NCBI GenBank assembly: GCA_937923325.1
Contig: CAKZUQ010000003.1
Span: 130,949-194,948, forward strand
Length of the DNA stretch: 64,000 nt
Reading direction: 5' to 3'
Source: an uncultured Bacteriovoracaceae bacterium
GTDB taxonomy: Bacteria; Bdellovibrionota; Bacteriovoracia; Bacteriovoracales; Bacteriovoracaceae
Shown here: piece after piece, positions 17,034 to 25,686 of the stretch
Position numbering within the stretch: position 1 is the stretch's first letter
Layout of the letters: the number at the start of each line of letters is the position of its first letter
The notes under the pieces: model-generated
Told to the model about the DNA's origin: nothing
Seen by the model: the letters and a program-made list of their open reading frames with translations, nothing else
Database searches by the model: none
Program-made: the position numbers and the translations under genes

Positions 17034-17753
17034 ATGAAATTATACTACAGAAACGGCGTTCTTTGGAATCAAATTTATTTTCTAATTGTGTCTATAGTTT
17101 ATCTTTTTGTAATAAGTGCAATTGGTAACTCTATAAGTCCATTTAAGTTTTCAAATCTAGAAACATTTCTAGTCTCTCACCAAGCAATTGTTATTTTTGC
17201 TGTTATATCTGCTTTTTTTATTTATCTTTCAAAAAAAGTAAGTAAAGCTTTTTTCTTATCATTCGGACTAACGTGTTTACTTTATTCTTTTTATACTATG
17301 ATTTTTCATTTCAGTAAGATAAGTATCGTTTTGACAGCATTTTATATAGTTTTACTTTATTACTTTTATCAAATACTTTCAAATGAGCTGTCCTTGGCCT
17401 ATAGAAACTCAATTTATAAAAAAAATGAAGTTTTTGCACCTGTTCTAAAAAAAATACCCTTAAGACTTATTAGTAATAATAACAATGAACTTAAAGCATA
17501 TCTATTGAACTGGGACAAGAGTAGTTGTTACCTTAGGGTCATTTCTGGAAGTATAAATAAATCATGTACTGAATATAAAGTTAGTTCAGAGCTAAGAGGT
17601 TATAGGCTAGAGGATATTGGATACTTAGGCACACTAAGCGTAAAGGATAATGAGCTTGGGTTAAGATTTAAAGAAGAAAACTCCACTTATGGTTGGAGTC
17701 ACTTTTCTGGTATACTAGAAATGTTAGGATTTAAAATGGAGTATTTGAAATGA
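17034..17753 (+). CDS. Four-helix inner-membrane protein with C-terminal soluble domain
   Basis: From the ATG at 17034 the 239-residue protein has four hydrophobic helices (roughly residues 13-33, 48-66, 72-90 and 95-113) and a C-terminal cytoplasmic part of about 120 residues. That part, with LKAYLLNWDKSSCYLRV and a closing GWSHFSGILEMLGF, distantly resembles PilZ-type folds, but the RxxxR and DxSxxG signatures of c-di-GMP binding are missing. I do not assign a function. An alternative ATG is at 17025. Its stop overlaps the next lipoprotein start (ATGA). Confidence 0.65.
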   Translation: MKLYYRNGVLWNQIYFLIVSIVYLFVISAIGNSISPFKFSNLETFLVSHQAIVIFAVISAFFIYLSKKVSKAFFLSFGLTCLLYSFYTMIFHFSKISIVLTAFYIVLLYYFYQILSNELSLAYRNSIYKKNEVFAPVLKKIPLRLISNNNNELKAYLLNWDKSSCYLRVISGSINKSCTEYKVSSELRGYRLEDIGYLGTLSVKDNELGLRFKEENSTYGWSHFSGILEMLGFKMEYLK

Positions 17754-18196
17754 TTAAAAATTTAATTAAGGGACTCTTATTGGTTTCACTATGTTCTTGT
17801 TTTGAAAGTAATAAATCACCAGTAGGTTCACTGAAGGCATTTGTTAAGAAAGCTACAGAGGGTCTTGAGCAAGGTTCTTATAAAAAATATGCAGTAGGAG
17901 AACTTTTAGATTCAATTAATGCTATGAGTGAAGAAGAGTTTAAACAATACCAGGAGCAGTCAAAAGTTGGTAATGTACGAGTTGAAGTTTTAGCTAAAAG
18001 TTGTAACGATACTAAATGTACAATTACATATATTACTAAATTTCAAACGAAAACATCAGATGGTTCTATTTATAGCTCTGAAGTACGTAAAATTGCTGAG
18101 TTAAAAATGATTGATGAAAAATGGAAGATATCTTCTGTAAAAAATGTAAAAACATATCTTGAAGCAAAAGAGGGGCTAAATGCTCTAGAAGAGTAA
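17750..18196 (+). CDS. Lipoprotein with NTF2-like (DUF4878-type) domain
   Basis: The 148-residue product has a lipoprotein signal peptide with lipobox SLCSC. The mature part begins with a helix (PVGSLKAFVKKATEGLEQG) and continues as beta-rich sequence ending DEKWKISSVKNV, the usual layout of small NTF2-like lipoproteins of the DUF4878 kind. Two more cysteines (CNDTKC) may pair. GGAG lies 8 bases before the ATG and the start overlaps the preceding membrane-protein stop, so the two are probably made together. Ligand unknown. Confidence 0.75.
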   Translation: MIKNLIKGLLLVSLCSCFESNKSPVGSLKAFVKKATEGLEQGSYKKYAVGELLDSINAMSEEEFKQYQEQSKVGNVRVEVLAKSCNDTKCTITYITKFQTKTSDGSIYSSEVRKIAELKMIDEKWKISSVKNVKTYLEAKEGLNALEE

Positions 18197-18243
18197 GCTT
18201 TAGATCATAGACCTTTAGTCTATATCTATGCTATATAAGCACT

Positions 18244-19161
18244 ATGACAGAAACAATTTTTAAAAAATATGGAAAGAAAAATCTAACGGGAAAACCTAGA
18301 TATTTGAAATCTAAAATACCTCGTGGTGAGAACTATAATGAAATAAAAGCTTCTCTAAGAGAAAAAAACTTGTTCACAGTTTGTGAGGAAGCAAAATGTC
18401 CTAACCTCGGTGAGTGCTGGGAAGCTAGAACCGCGACTATGATGGTTTTAGGTGATACTTGCACAAGAGCTTGTAAGTTTTGTCATGTTAAAACAGGAAA
18501 CCCAAAGGGAGTTACAGACCCCAATGAGCCTCAAAAAGCTTCCGATATGGTCAAGCTAATGAATTTAAACTATCTTGTTATTACAAGTGTCGATAGAGAT
18601 GATCTAGTAGATTATGGTGCCGGACAATTTGCAAGTATTGTAAAAAAAGTTAATGAAGATCACGAAGAGGTAAAGGTCGAAGTTTTAATTCCTGACTTTA
18701 ATTGTGAAGATGAGCATATGCACACATTGGCCAAAAGTGGGCCATTTGTTATCGCTCAAAATATTGAAACTGTAAAAAGACTCACGCATCCAGTTCGAGA
18801 TAGAAGAGCTGGTTATGAAAAAACTTTAAAGGCTTTAAAATTCTATAATGAAAATTATCCGTCAGTATGGACCAAGTCTTCAATTATGGTTGGTTTGGGA
18901 GAAACAAAAGAAGAGTTAACTCAAACAATGATAGATTTAAAAGGAGTTGGAGTTAATATTATAACTTTCGGTCAATATTTAAGACCGACACTTGCTCACC
19001 TTGAAGTTCAAAGATACTACGAAGAAAATGAGTTTGAGCATTTAAAGAAAATTGCATATGATATTGGATTTGACTATTGTGCTAGTGGACCTTTGGTTAG
19101 AAGCTCATATAAAGCTGCAGACTTTTTAAAGTTTATGGATGAGAATAAAAAGAATGGTTAA
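18244..19161 (+). CDS. lipA: Lipoyl synthase
   Basis: LipA is a radical-SAM enzyme that inserts two sulfurs into protein-bound octanoyl groups. The 305-residue protein has the auxiliary-cluster motif CEEAKCPNLGECW near residue 48 and the SAM-cluster motif CTRACKFCHV near 75. Typical later blocks are VITSVDRDDL, HPVRDRRAGYEKTL and the C-terminal RSSYKA with the conserved arginine-serine pair. No Shine-Dalgarno is visible and a TATATA box ends about 7 bases before the ATG. It overlaps lipB. GcvH, encoded at 61234-61620, is a likely target of the pathway. Confidence 0.97.
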   Translation: MTETIFKKYGKKNLTGKPRYLKSKIPRGENYNEIKASLREKNLFTVCEEAKCPNLGECWEARTATMMVLGDTCTRACKFCHVKTGNPKGVTDPNEPQKASDMVKLMNLNYLVITSVDRDDLVDYGAGQFASIVKKVNEDHEEVKVEVLIPDFNCEDEHMHTLAKSGPFVIAQNIETVKRLTHPVRDRRAGYEKTLKALKFYNENYPSVWTKSSIMVGLGETKEELTQTMIDLKGVGVNIITFGQYLRPTLAHLEVQRYYEENEFEHLKKIAYDIGFDYCASGPLVRSSYKAADFLKFMDENKKNG

Positions 19162-19846
19162 TCAGTTTGGTTCATTTCAATTTCCTAAAGATATAGATTT
19201 AAGCTTTAGAGACAATATCGCTATTGTAAAAAAATGGAACTGGCCTTATGAAGAAGCTCTTGCTTTTCAAAAGAGAGCTCAAGAATTTATTCAAGAAAAT
19301 AGAAAATTAAAAATATATATATTTTGTAATCATCCACATTGTTTTACATTAGGACGAGGAAATGAACGCGGAAGAGAGGACCTTTTAGATTTTGATGAAG
19401 CTCTTGTTTCTAGTTTAACTTTCAAAGTTCATAGGATTCACAGAGGTGGAGGAATAACTTTTCACTATCCTGGGCAATGGATATTCTATCCAATCGTAGA
19501 TATTAATCAAAAACAAACATTAGATGATTTAATGTGTTGGATGCTTAAATCCACAAAAGATGTATTAACTGATCTGGGTATTGATAAGCTTTTAGCTGCG
19601 AAAAAATTGATTGGAGTTTGGAGAGAGAAAAAGAAGATAGCTTCTATTGGTCTTGGACTAAACCGTTTTGTGACTGAGCATGGATTAGCATTAAACTTAA
19701 TCTATGATAAAGAAATGTTCAATGAACTTATTAAAATTAATCCTTGTGGTATGAATTCACAAACTTATATAAGTGCAGATCAATTCATTAGTAAAGAAAA
19801 TCTTCTTGAAAAATTTCATGAAACATTTATAAAAAAAATCTTATAA
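19139..19846 (+). CDS. lipB: Lipoyl(octanoyl) transferase
   Basis: LipB moves octanoyl from acyl carrier protein to the lipoyl-domain lysine, making the LipA substrate. Visible motifs in the 235-residue form are HCFTLGRGNER, the substrate-pocket block IHRGGGITFHYPGQ, the lysine-bearing KKKIASIGLGL and the catalytic cysteine in INPCGM. The start may be 19139 or the ATG at 19154 (MVNQFGSF); neither has a strong RBS and both overlap the end of lipA, so coupling is likely. Confidence 0.95.
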   Translation: MRIKRMVNQFGSFQFPKDIDLSFRDNIAIVKKWNWPYEEALAFQKRAQEFIQENRKLKIYIFCNHPHCFTLGRGNERGREDLLDFDEALVSSLTFKVHRIHRGGGITFHYPGQWIFYPIVDINQKQTLDDLMCWMLKSTKDVLTDLGIDKLLAAKKLIGVWREKKKIASIGLGLNRFVTEHGLALNLIYDKEMFNELIKINPCGMNSQTYISADQFISKENLLEKFHETFIKKIL

Positions 19847-19857
19847 AGTTAATTTCT

Positions 19858-20319
19858 CTAGAATGAGATATCTTTCATGATCGGTGTATTTAGACTGATG
19901 AAAGATTCTGTTGATTGAACTGCTTCGATAGATTGAAGCTTTTGAGATAAAAAGTAATGAAAATCCGAAATACTTTTTGTATGAACTTTTATTAAAAGAG
20001 AAAAGTTTCCAGTCGTAAAATGAGCTTCGACAACTTCGGGCATCTTCGAAAGTTGATGAATGACCTTTGGAGTCTCTTTAGTGTTTTGAAGATGAATTCC
20101 TAAAAAAATAGTTACATCTAGTCCTATTTTTTTGAGATTTATTTTTAAAGAACTTCCTTCAACTATTCCTGCTTCTTTTAATTTATCCATTCTTTGATGG
20201 ATCGTTCCTCCTGATACAATTAGTTCCCGAGCTATTTCAATATAAGGAGTTCTTGCGTCTTTCATTAAAATAGATAAAATTTTCCGATCTAGGGTATCAA
20301 TTTGATAGTTATGGCCCAT
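19858..20319 (-). CDS. Lrp/AsnC-family transcriptional regulator
   Basis: The 153-residue protein has the N-terminal AsnC-type winged helix (DTLDRKILSILMKDARTPYIE, then VSGGTIHQRMDKLKEAGIVEG) and a C-terminal RAM ligand-binding domain with VVEAHFTTGNFSLLIKV. Such proteins bind amino acids and control amino-acid genes. It diverges from asnB across 137 bases, like E. coli asnC and asnA, so regulation of asnB by asparagine is a fair inference. RBS GAGGAG precedes the ATG. Confidence 0.92.
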   Translation of the reverse strand: MGHNYQIDTLDRKILSILMKDARTPYIEIARELIVSGGTIHQRMDKLKEAGIVEGSSLKINLKKIGLDVTIFLGIHLQNTKETPKVIHQLSKMPEVVEAHFTTGNFSLLIKVHTKSISDFHYFLSQKLQSIEAVQSTESFISLNTPIMKDISF

Positions 20320-20434
20320 ATTTCAACTCCTCTTTTGATATATTATCATAAATAGTCATTTATTATTAATAAATTGTTAAAAGTTTAATTATTTGATTAT
20401 TAAATATTGAGAGAAAGATAAGAACAGTCGATAA

Positions 20435-20440
20435 TATAAT
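20435..20440 (+). promoter_or_regulatory. Probable -10 element of the asnB promoter
   Basis: TATAAT lies 17 bases before the asnB ATG, leaving a short leader that just contains the AAGGAG ribosome site. Upstream is a very AT-rich stretch (20340-20405) in the gap shared with the divergent Lrp/AsnC gene, a likely regulator-binding area. The -35 box is unclear. Confidence 0.45.
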
Positions 20441-20456
20441 AGCCAAAGGAGCTATT

Positions 20457-22028
20457 ATGTGTGGATTTCTTATTGTTGATGATCAAAAATTAAAAAAAGA
20501 CATATTTTTAAGATCGCTGGAAAAGCTTCATCATAGAGGTCCAGATAGTAACGGTGTTCTAAATGTGGATTCAGTATGGTTGGGATTTAAAAGATTGGCG
20601 ATAATGGATATTCATCCAAGAAGTAATCAACCTTTTAGAAAAGGAGAACTCTCTCTAGTGTGCAACGGAGAGATTTATAATTATAGAAAGTTAAAGGAAG
20701 AGTTTAGCGATTATGAATATCAGTCACAAAGTGATTGCGAAGTCATACTTCCACTTTATGAGTCATTCGGACTTGAAAAAGCATGTCGCTCTTTAGATGG
20801 TGAGTTTGCCTTTGTTGTTCATAATGGAGAAAAAATTCTTGCAGCTAGAGACCCTATGGGAATACGGCCTATGTTCTATGGAGAGACTAAAGAGGGGCTG
20901 ATTTGTTTTGCAAGTGAAGTTAAGGCTCTAATGGACTACTGTGAAGAAATTCTACCATTCCCACCTGGTCACTTTTACGATGGAGAGAGATTTGTTTCTT
21001 TTCACGATCATGGATCAGTTACTATAGACTCAAAAATTACTTTTGATGATGCTTTAGAAGGTATAAAAGAAAAATTAGAAAAAGGTGTCATCAAAAGACT
21101 TCATAGTGACGCTAATATCGGTTTTCTTTTAAGTGGTGGACTAGACTCATCCCTTGTATGTTCCATTGCTCAAAAGCACTCTGAAAAGCCCATAAAAACC
21201 TTTGCAATTGGTATGAGTGAAGATGCTATTGACCTTAAGTATGCTAAAGAAGTTGCAAATTTCATTGGCTCGGACCATACCGAAGTCATTATTGATAAAG
21301 AAGATGTCTTGTCTTGTTTAAAAGAAGTTATTTATAGCTTAGAGACATGGGATATTACTACAATTAGAGCAAGCATTGGAATGAGTCTAGTTTGTAAGTA
21401 TATTAAAGAACATACTGATATAAAAGTTGTTATGACAGGTGAGGTCAGTGATGAAATCTTTGGGTATAAGTATACAGATTTTGCTCCAAGTCCAAAAGAG
21501 TTTCAAAAAGAAGCAGTTAAAAGAGTTAAAGAACTTTATATCTATGATGTATTAAGGGCCGATAGGTGCATCAGTTCTCACAGCCTTGAAGCTAGAGTGC
21601 CTTTTAGCGATAAAGATTTTGTAGACTTTGTAATGAGTATCGATCCAAAAATAAAAATGAATACATATGGGCAAGGGAAGTATCTTTTAAGAAAAGCATT
21701 TGAGGCAGACTACCTTCCAGATTCAATTTTATATAGAGAAAAAGCAGCTTTTAGCGATGCTGTTGGGCACTCGATGGTAGATTCTTTAAAAGAATTTGCT
21801 GAAGTCCAATACTCTGATGATGATTATGATAAAAAAATAAAGAAATACAATTATTGCACGCCTTTTACTAAAGAGTCGCTCCTTTATAGAGAGATCTTTG
21901 AAGAATTCTATTTTGGTAAAGGAAATTTGATTAAAGACTATTGGATGCCAAATAAAGAATGGGAGAACTGTGATGTATTAGATCCGTCAGCGAGAGTGCT
22001 ACCTAATTATGGAAATAGTGCAATTTAA
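20457..22028 (+). CDS. asnB: Asparagine synthase (glutamine-hydrolysing)
   Basis: AsnB makes asparagine from aspartate, ATP and glutamine. The 523-residue protein begins MCGF, placing the glutaminase nucleophile at Cys2, followed by LHHRGPDSNG and VCNGEIYNYRKL. The synthetase domain has the ATP-pyrophosphatase loop LLSGGLDSSLV near residue 226 and ARVPFSDKDFVDFVM near 379. Length is close to the E. coli enzyme (554). AAGGAG lies 6 bases before the ATG. Its end meets a convergent gene 6 bases away. Confidence 0.96.
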   Translation: MCGFLIVDDQKLKKDIFLRSLEKLHHRGPDSNGVLNVDSVWLGFKRLAIMDIHPRSNQPFRKGELSLVCNGEIYNYRKLKEEFSDYEYQSQSDCEVILPLYESFGLEKACRSLDGEFAFVVHNGEKILAARDPMGIRPMFYGETKEGLICFASEVKALMDYCEEILPFPPGHFYDGERFVSFHDHGSVTIDSKITFDDALEGIKEKLEKGVIKRLHSDANIGFLLSGGLDSSLVCSIAQKHSEKPIKTFAIGMSEDAIDLKYAKEVANFIGSDHTEVIIDKEDVLSCLKEVIYSLETWDITTIRASIGMSLVCKYIKEHTDIKVVMTGEVSDEIFGYKYTDFAPSPKEFQKEAVKRVKELYIYDVLRADRCISSHSLEARVPFSDKDFVDFVMSIDPKIKMNTYGQGKYLLRKAFEADYLPDSILYREKAAFSDAVGHSMVDSLKEFAEVQYSDDDYDKKIKKYNYCTPFTKESLLYREIFEEFYFGKGNLIKDYWMPNKEWENCDVLDPSARVLPNYGNSAI

Positions 22029-22034
22029 ACACCA

Positions 22035-22901
22035 CTATGGAACGATATAAATGTCTTGAGAATTTGAAAATGATCCAAAGCTTTGAATGAAGTTTCCATT
22101 TGTGTCAAACTCTATAACATTATTTCTAGAGGTATCTGCAACAAGTATATTTCCTTCTCTTGAGATTGCTATAGAGTTTGGGTTTGGCATAATTCCTATA
22201 TCAAGGTTACTGACTATAACTTGAGGATTAGAAAAATCACTATCATAAACTATTAATTGATCTGCAGCTCCGGCCCAAGCGACAACTAATCTTCCATCCA
22301 GCAATTGCTCACAACCTCTAGCATCATGACCAGGAGGACCAGAAGTAGCGTGAAGTTGATTCCCGTCGATATCGTATATCCTCGCTTGATCAGTAGTTCC
22401 ACCTGCACAAGCAATAAAGTCTCCACTATTATCTCTTAAGTCTCTAATTTGAGTTCCACTGGGAAGTGATATTGGCCATCCAGCTGTTCGCCTTAGCCCT
22501 TCTTTGCTAAATCTTTCTATATTACTTGTTTCAATAACTAAAATATCCCCATCATCCAATTGAGTTATCGATCGTATAACACCATTTAATTGACCATCCA
22601 CAATAAGGTCTCTTGTTGAACCGTCGATAGGACTAATTGCAATAACCCTATCTCTACCATCAAGCGCAACTGCAAGTTCATTTGTATCCTCAAGAAGAAC
22701 AACCCCACGAGCAGTATCTGTACCTCTGCTTAAATTTGAAACTGTTTTTTGGATTTTAGTTCTCAAATTATAACTACTTAAATCTCTATTAACGTAGGAA
22801 ACAGCGATGAGTTCATGTCTATTTATGTGAAGATTAGAATAAGAGCTCTTAAGCTTTTGACCACAAGAAGTAAATATGAGTGCAAGCATTATAAATTTCA
22901 C
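22035..22901 (-). CDS. Lipoprotein with beta-propeller (NHL-like) repeats
   Basis: Read from GTG at 22901, the 288-residue protein has a short lipoprotein signal (MKFIMLALIFTSC). The rest is a run of about six blade-like repeats with the pattern of NHL/SMP-30-type propellers, such as GVIRSITQLDDGDILVIE, GCEQLLDGRLVVAW and PNSIAISREGNILVADTSRN. No catalytic residues are obvious, so a binding or scaffolding role in the periplasm or on the surface is likelier. An ATG at 22889 would remove the only lysine before the hydrophobic core and is less likely. Confidence 0.8.
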   Translation of the reverse strand: MKFIMLALIFTSCGQKLKSSYSNLHINRHELIAVSYVNRDLSSYNLRTKIQKTVSNLSRGTDTARGVVLLEDTNELAVALDGRDRVIAISPIDGSTRDLIVDGQLNGVIRSITQLDDGDILVIETSNIERFSKEGLRRTAGWPISLPSGTQIRDLRDNSGDFIACAGGTTDQARIYDIDGNQLHATSGPPGHDARGCEQLLDGRLVVAWAGAADQLIVYDSDFSNPQVIVSNLDIGIMPNPNSIAISREGNILVADTSRNNVIEFDTNGNFIQSFGSFSNSQDIYIVP

Positions 22902-23053
22902 AACTTATTATCTCAGAGTAATGAACTTTATTCATCTGGGTAAAAAAGTTCTAATGTCGAGCGAGGTTTGAGTCATTTTCTTATAAAGGGGAAAAAATAA
23001 CCGAGATGTTAAGCTAGGTTTAAAAACTGATAAAATTAATATGTAGGAGGAGT

Positions 23054-23632
23054 ATGTCTAAAGTTACTCTCTATTCAATATTAATTTTGTGTCTTGTTTC
23101 AAGTCAAGGTATGGCTGCGTTTTTAAGTCTCAATACTGGCTATGAGCAATTTGGAACAAAAGAAATGAGATCAAATAGAGCCTTTTCTCGAGGAACTCAT
23201 TACCAATTTGAATTAGGTGCCCAAATGAGACACTCTATTATTACCTTTTATCTCAAGCAATCAGATCTTAAGACTAAAATTTTACATGATGAAACAAACT
23301 TTGAATTTAATACTAAAGACTTTTCATACGGCCTAAAGGCAAGTTTTACAATAAGTAAGAAAAACTATTTAAGCGTTGGATATAATATTTCTCGTCTAAG
23401 AAGTGACTTTTCTAATATAAGCTTATTTGACTCAAGCGGAATTAAGCAGGCCAATGGACTAGATGACGTTCAACATACAAATGGAATAGTAGTCGGGGCT
23501 GGTAGAAATTTTTACAAAAAAAGGAAATTATCTATATTTGGTGAATTTAACCATGTTAGTCACGCTAATATTAAGGCAAGTACACAGTCTCTATTTTTTG
23601 GACTAAGATATAAAGTTAATATTAGGATATAA
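23054..23632 (+). CDS. Small outer-membrane beta-barrel protein
   Basis: The 192-residue product has a Sec signal peptide (cleavage after QGMAA or MAA) and a mature part made of alternating strands rich in Tyr, Phe and Gly, e.g. YGLKASFTISKKNYLSVGYN and SLFFGLRYKVNIRI at the C-terminus. Size suggests an eight-strand barrel of the OmpW/OmpX kind, though I see no family signature. RBS AGGAGGAG is strong. It is a single gene closed by a terminator. Confidence 0.75.
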   Translation: MSKVTLYSILILCLVSSQGMAAFLSLNTGYEQFGTKEMRSNRAFSRGTHYQFELGAQMRHSIITFYLKQSDLKTKILHDETNFEFNTKDFSYGLKASFTISKKNYLSVGYNISRLRSDFSNISLFDSSGIKQANGLDDVQHTNGIVVGAGRNFYKKRKLSIFGEFNHVSHANIKASTQSLFFGLRYKVNIRI

Positions 23633-23633
23633 A

Positions 23634-23657
23634 AAAACCCACTCTTAGAGTGGGTTT
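23634..23657. terminator. Bidirectional intrinsic terminator
   Basis: The stem AAACCCACT/AGTGGGTTT (23635-23643 with 23649-23657) and a five-base loop lie between two convergent genes. An A-run on the left serves as the U-tract for the minus strand. Confidence 0.8.
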
Positions 23658-23679
23658 GAAATACAAATTATATAAATAC

Positions 23680-24516
23680 TTATAATGTTTGGTAATATTT
23701 TTTCATCATAATTGCATCTTCTTCAAGATTTGGTGAATTACAAATGATATATCCTTTACAGTCTTTATCTTTAAGTGCTTTAAGCATTGCTTGCCAGTTA
23801 AATTTAGATTTCTCTAGATTTAAGTGTTTAAGATCTCCTTTGGAGTTTGAACTAATCCCTGAAACATGTATATGCATATTATCCAGTGCATCTTTTCCAA
23901 GCTTTTCGGCCAAGTGATCTAAAACTTCAACCATTTCTTCGTAGGTATTGTATTTGTTAGTTCTTGCAAATAAGTGTGAGAAATCCATGCAAGGTTTAAC
24001 ACTGTTTACATTTTGAGTAAGAGTAACAAGTTCATCTAAAGAACCAAATTGTGAAGTCTTACCAGTAAGTTCAGGTCTTAATTCTATTTCTATATCTAAT
24101 CTTCCAAGTCTTTCTTCGATAACGTTCATAGATTTTTCAACAAGGTCAAAAACATCATATGGTGAATCTTTCATATAGAATGCAGCGTGAAAAGTCATGG
24201 ATTCAGCACCACAAAGATCAGAGATTTTAGCAGTTTGAATAATTCTTTCAACTGAAGAGTCAATTTTATCTTGCTCTCTTGCGTTTAAGTTAATGTAGTA
24301 AGGACCATGAGAAGTTAGAGGAATATTTAATTCATAAGAAACCTTTCTTAATGCAGAAGAAACTTCTTCTTTCATTCTTACTCCGTGTGCAAATTCTAAT
24401 TGCATGCAGTCCAGACCTAATTCAGAAATTGCTTTTACTCCATCAACTGGGCTATTCTTTTTTGCCGTAGAGTTAGGTACTCCGGCTGTTCCAAATAATA
24501 GTCTATCAAATGACAT
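23680..24516 (-). CDS. Endonuclease IV-like TIM-barrel (AP endonuclease 2 family) protein
   Basis: The 278-residue protein has metal-ligand positions of the Nfo/xylose-isomerase-like TIM barrel in order: LTSHGPYYINL near residue 86, MTFHAAFY near 127, IEIELRPE near 162, CMDFSH near 190 and MHIHVSG near 228, with a late CNSP block. Endonuclease IV cuts DNA 5' of abasic sites using three zinc ions. The N-terminus (LLFGTAGVPNST) is that of archaeal-type members, so exact activity is not certain. AAGGAG RBS. It lies 37 bases after the BFD-like gene on the same strand. Confidence 0.78.
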   Translation of the reverse strand: MSFDRLLFGTAGVPNSTAKKNSPVDGVKAISELGLDCMQLEFAHGVRMKEEVSSALRKVSYELNIPLTSHGPYYINLNAREQDKIDSSVERIIQTAKISDLCGAESMTFHAAFYMKDSPYDVFDLVEKSMNVIEERLGRLDIEIELRPELTGKTSQFGSLDELVTLTQNVNSVKPCMDFSHLFARTNKYNTYEEMVEVLDHLAEKLGKDALDNMHIHVSGISSNSKGDLKHLNLEKSKFNWQAMLKALKDKDCKGYIICNSPNLEEDAIMMKKYYQTL

Positions 24517-24553
24517 TAATGTACTCCTTCTTCTTGTTTAAAAACTCTCAATT

Positions 24554-24802
24554 TTATATTCTTTTTAAGTCAATGTTTTTTATTGTTTCGATACACGACT
24601 TGCAGCCTGTACCTAAATTAAATTTCTCTGCTAAGTACTTAAAATCAGTATTGCTATTTATGTACTTCTTAATTTCACCTAAGCAAACGCAGTTGCATTC
24701 ACATATTAAAGTTTTATCGCAAATCTTTAAGTTATCGATTTTACGAGATTTTGATCTCAATAACTCTAACTCGTATGAATCAAACTCATCCATAAAAAAC
24801 AT
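24554..24802 (-). CDS. BFD-like [2Fe-2S]-binding protein
   Basis: The 82-residue protein ends with the bacterioferritin-associated-ferredoxin pattern: CNCVCLGEIKKYI, then about 25 residues, then GTGCKSCIETI. Four cysteines (CxC and CxxC) would hold a [2Fe-2S] cluster. The N-terminal 30 residues are an unmatched charged extension with one extra CECNC cysteine. Such domains hand electrons to bacterioferritin or redox enzymes. A start at the second ATG (24793) is possible. It sits upstream of the endonuclease IV-like gene. Confidence 0.75.
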   Translation of the reverse strand: MFFMDEFDSYELELLRSKSRKIDNLKICDKTLICECNCVCLGEIKKYINSNTDFKYLAEKFNLGTGCKSCIETIKNIDLKRI

Positions 24803-24969
24803 ACCAATTTGCTTTAGTTTTAGTGAACAAATATATAACGCGATATTGAATAAAAGTCGAGACCGGTAGTGTTAATCTGTAATAATGATAGGGGTTATAA
24901 AATGTGCTCACTAGCAAAAAATTAAATATTTAAATAAAATGTTATAAATATTTGAAATTATGGAAAAAA

Positions 24970-25686
24970 ATGAATTCTATTAGATTTATATTTATAATAC
25001 TTTTGGTGATAGTCACCTTGGGAATGTTTAACTATACTATTTTTGACAAACTAAACTATATCTATTTATTTCTTGTTTTGATAAGTACTTTTATTGTTTT
25101 AAAGTTCGCAGATAAAATTTGTCTTAGCTATTTTAATGCTAAAGAGATTACCTCTATTGAAGACCCTGAACTCGCAAATTGTTTAAAATCATTGTCGTAT
25201 TCATATTCTGTAAAAGAACCTAAGACATATATATATGAGGGAAATTATAAATCCTGTTTTTTATTATCATCTATATTAAATTGGAATTTATTGATAGAGG
25301 AATCTTTGCTTTTAAAACTAAGTGAGAAACAAAAATATGAACTTGTCTTAGGTGTGATTAAAATTAAAAAGTTGAATCCAAATTACTTAAAAACATTTGG
25401 TCTTTCCCTGCAAGTTATTAGTCTAAGTATGTTGTCAGTTATTAAGAGTAAGATAATACTAAACAACTTTTTATTCTTTATAAATCCCATTAATAAGTTA
25501 ATTGAAAAAATATCGAAACCAAAGGTGAACGGCAAATTAGATAAATGTTTACAAGAGTTTTATTTTAGAAATGTTGAAACTCAAAAAGAATTTGAGGCTT
25601 TAGAAAATATCTTACTTAAAACGCCATCAAAAATTGAGTTTCAGTCATATAATATCTTGCAAGATGAGAATATAGAATATGAATAA
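24970..25686 (+). CDS. Membrane protein resembling HtpX/M48 peptidase but lacking the zinc motif
   Basis: The 238-residue product (ATG 24970; a TTG at 24952 is possible) has two N-terminal helices (about 5-25 and 30-48). The next part follows HtpX: FNAKEITSIEDPELANCLK, then EPKTYIYEG, then SEKQKYELVLGVIKIKKLN. In HtpX the last block reads LAHELSHIKNRD, so both zinc histidines and the catalytic glutamate are gone. A second hydrophobic pair follows (about 140-180), as in HtpX. It is therefore a predicted pseudoprotease. Its stop overlaps the start of the CHASE2 histidine kinase, so a regulatory partnership is possible. Confidence 0.6.
   Translation: MNSIRFIFIILLVIVTLGMFNYTIFDKLNYIYLFLVLISTFIVLKFADKICLSYFNAKEITSIEDPELANCLKSLSYSYSVKEPKTYIYEGNYKSCFLLSSILNWNLLIEESLLLKLSEKQKYELVLGVIKIKKLNPNYLKTFGLSLQVISLSMLSVIKSKIILNNFLFFINPINKLIEKISKPKVNGKLDKCLQEFYFRNVETQKEFEALENILLKTPSKIEFQSYNILQDENIEYE

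Noticed and set aside
18207..18223. Six-bp hairpin ATAGAC-CTTTA-GTCTAT before lipA
   Set aside because: Stem is short, AT-rich and lacks a T-run; not enough for a terminator or riboswitch call.
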